Shown here one piece after another: positions 63,649-64,000 of a DNA stretch of 64,000 nucleotides (position 1 is its first letter; each line of letters starts with the position of its first letter). The notes under the pieces are model-generated. The model was not told the origin of the DNA. It made no database searches and worked only from the letters and a program-made list of their open reading frames with translations. Source of the DNA: Actinokineospora spheciospongiae (GTDB lineage: Bacteria; Actinomycetota; Actinomycetes; Mycobacteriales; Pseudonocardiaceae). The translations under genes were made by a program, and so were the position numbers. The stretch is from positions 1 through 64,000 of the forward strand of contig NZ_AYXG01000109.1 in NCBI RefSeq assembly GCF_000564855.1, given 5' to 3'.

Positions 63649-63680
63649 GGGCCCACACGAGGCGTAAGGAACACAGGGAA

Positions 63681-64000
63681 ATGACGATCAACCTCGAGAT
63701 CCCCAAGAAGTTCGAGCAGCTCGTGGAGCAGGCCCACGCCGCCGCCGCCGAGTTCTTCCGGCCCAACTCCCGCAAGTACGACCAGGCCGAGCACACCTAC
63801 CCCAAGGAGCTCGACATGCTGGCCGCCCTGCTGGACGGCCTCTCGGCCTCCGGCAACGGCACCGGCGCGGGCGGCGTCCGCCGCGGCGACGGCAAGAAGG
63901 ACAAGGACCAGGGCAACCGCAACGGCTCCAACCTCCAGCTCCTCCTGGGCACCATGGAGATGTGCTGGGGCGACGTGGGCCTGCTGCTGTCGATGCCGCG
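63681..64000 (+). CDS. Acyl-CoA dehydrogenase, subunit 2 (cut by window end)
   Basis: The first 106 codons of a second acyl-CoA dehydrogenase, starting MTINLEIPKKFEQLVEQAHAA, with AAGGA about 12 nt upstream. A Gly/Asp/Asn/Lys-rich insertion (about 57-80: NGTGAGG, then RRGDGKKDKDQGN) interrupts the N-terminal helical domain before LLLGTMEMCWGDVGLLLSMP. The rest lies beyond the window. With the preceding gene it probably forms a two-subunit enzyme. Confidence 0.85.
   Translation, partial: MTINLEIPKKFEQLVEQAHAAAAEFFRPNSRKYDQAEHTYPKELDMLAALLDGLSASGNGTGAGGVRRGDGKKDKDQGNRNGSNLQLLLGTMEMCWGDVGLLLSMP

Overview
This window comes from the chromosome of a very high-G+C actinomycete, most likely of the order Pseudonocardiales (Actinokineospora, Saccharothrix or Amycolatopsis type). 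The signs are the base composition, a fused 2-oxoglutarate decarboxylase/E2 (Kgd), XRE(DUF5753)+DUF397 pairs, S-adenosyl methyltransferases of the DUF574 (Methyltransf_19) family, DUF6104 and DUF5302 miniproteins, and many GTG starts with GTGA/ATGA/TGATG couplings. Most of the window is housekeeping or catabolic backbone. I see no rRNA, tRNA, IS element or CRISPR array.

Layout. 0.1-8.2 kb: histidine utilisation; a divergent IclR regulator, then a tightly coupled hutH-hutU-(M20 amidohydrolase)-hutF-hutI operon using the deiminase (HutF) branch. hutF carries an in-frame insertion built from a small interspersed repeat that also lies between hutU and the M20 gene. 8.2-19.5 kb (minus): DUF6104, Kgd, a fused heterodimer-type ABC exporter, an ABC-2 permease/ATPase pair with a Gln/Pro-rich tail, and two small Cys-containing proteins. 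20-23.7 kb (minus): alanine dehydrogenase, a PucR regulator, a secreted SGNH hydrolase. 23.7-26.3 kb: a leaderless Cys-containing leader peptide, then metY-metX. 26.3-30.5 kb: a hypothetical protein, a PAS-GGDEF-(degenerate EAL) protein, a DUF574 methyltransferase, a small secreted protein. 30.5-38.4 kb: a BkaR-like TetR regulator, a secreted SGNH lipase, an XRE-ImmA regulator followed by what looks like a truncated PIN toxin, and an acyl-CoA carboxylase (beta, alpha)-acyl-CoA dehydrogenase operon whose promoter has the same type of operator as the TetR gene. 38.7-46.5 kb: GNAT plus a second DUF574 methyltransferase, a PhaC-like Cys-nucleophile hydrolase, a phosphopantetheinyl transferase coupled to an SDR-alpha/beta-hydrolase fusion, DUF3224, a cupin, DUF5302.

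46.6-48.5 kb is the outlier: a single gene of about 50% G+C by eye in a backbone above 70%. It encodes a 620-aa protein with an N-terminal sensor-like half, a coiled coil and a compact C-terminal domain. I read it as a horizontally acquired stand-alone defence (conflict-system) candidate and the best lead for something undescribed here.

48.5-64 kb: WS/DGAT acyltransferase, Ser/Thr kinase, two DUF397 proteins with an XRE regulator, a lipoprotein-OmpA/four-helix membrane protein module, a KshB-type reductase with a MaoC hydratase, an LipM-type hydrolase, a methyltransferase, a ShbA/SigD-like sigma factor, a 2-hydroxyacid dehydrogenase, and two acyl-CoA dehydrogenase genes (the last cut by the window end) behind a perfect 14-bp palindrome.

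All assignments come from reading translations and motifs. No database search was possible, so family names rest on recognition, and residue positions are approximate.
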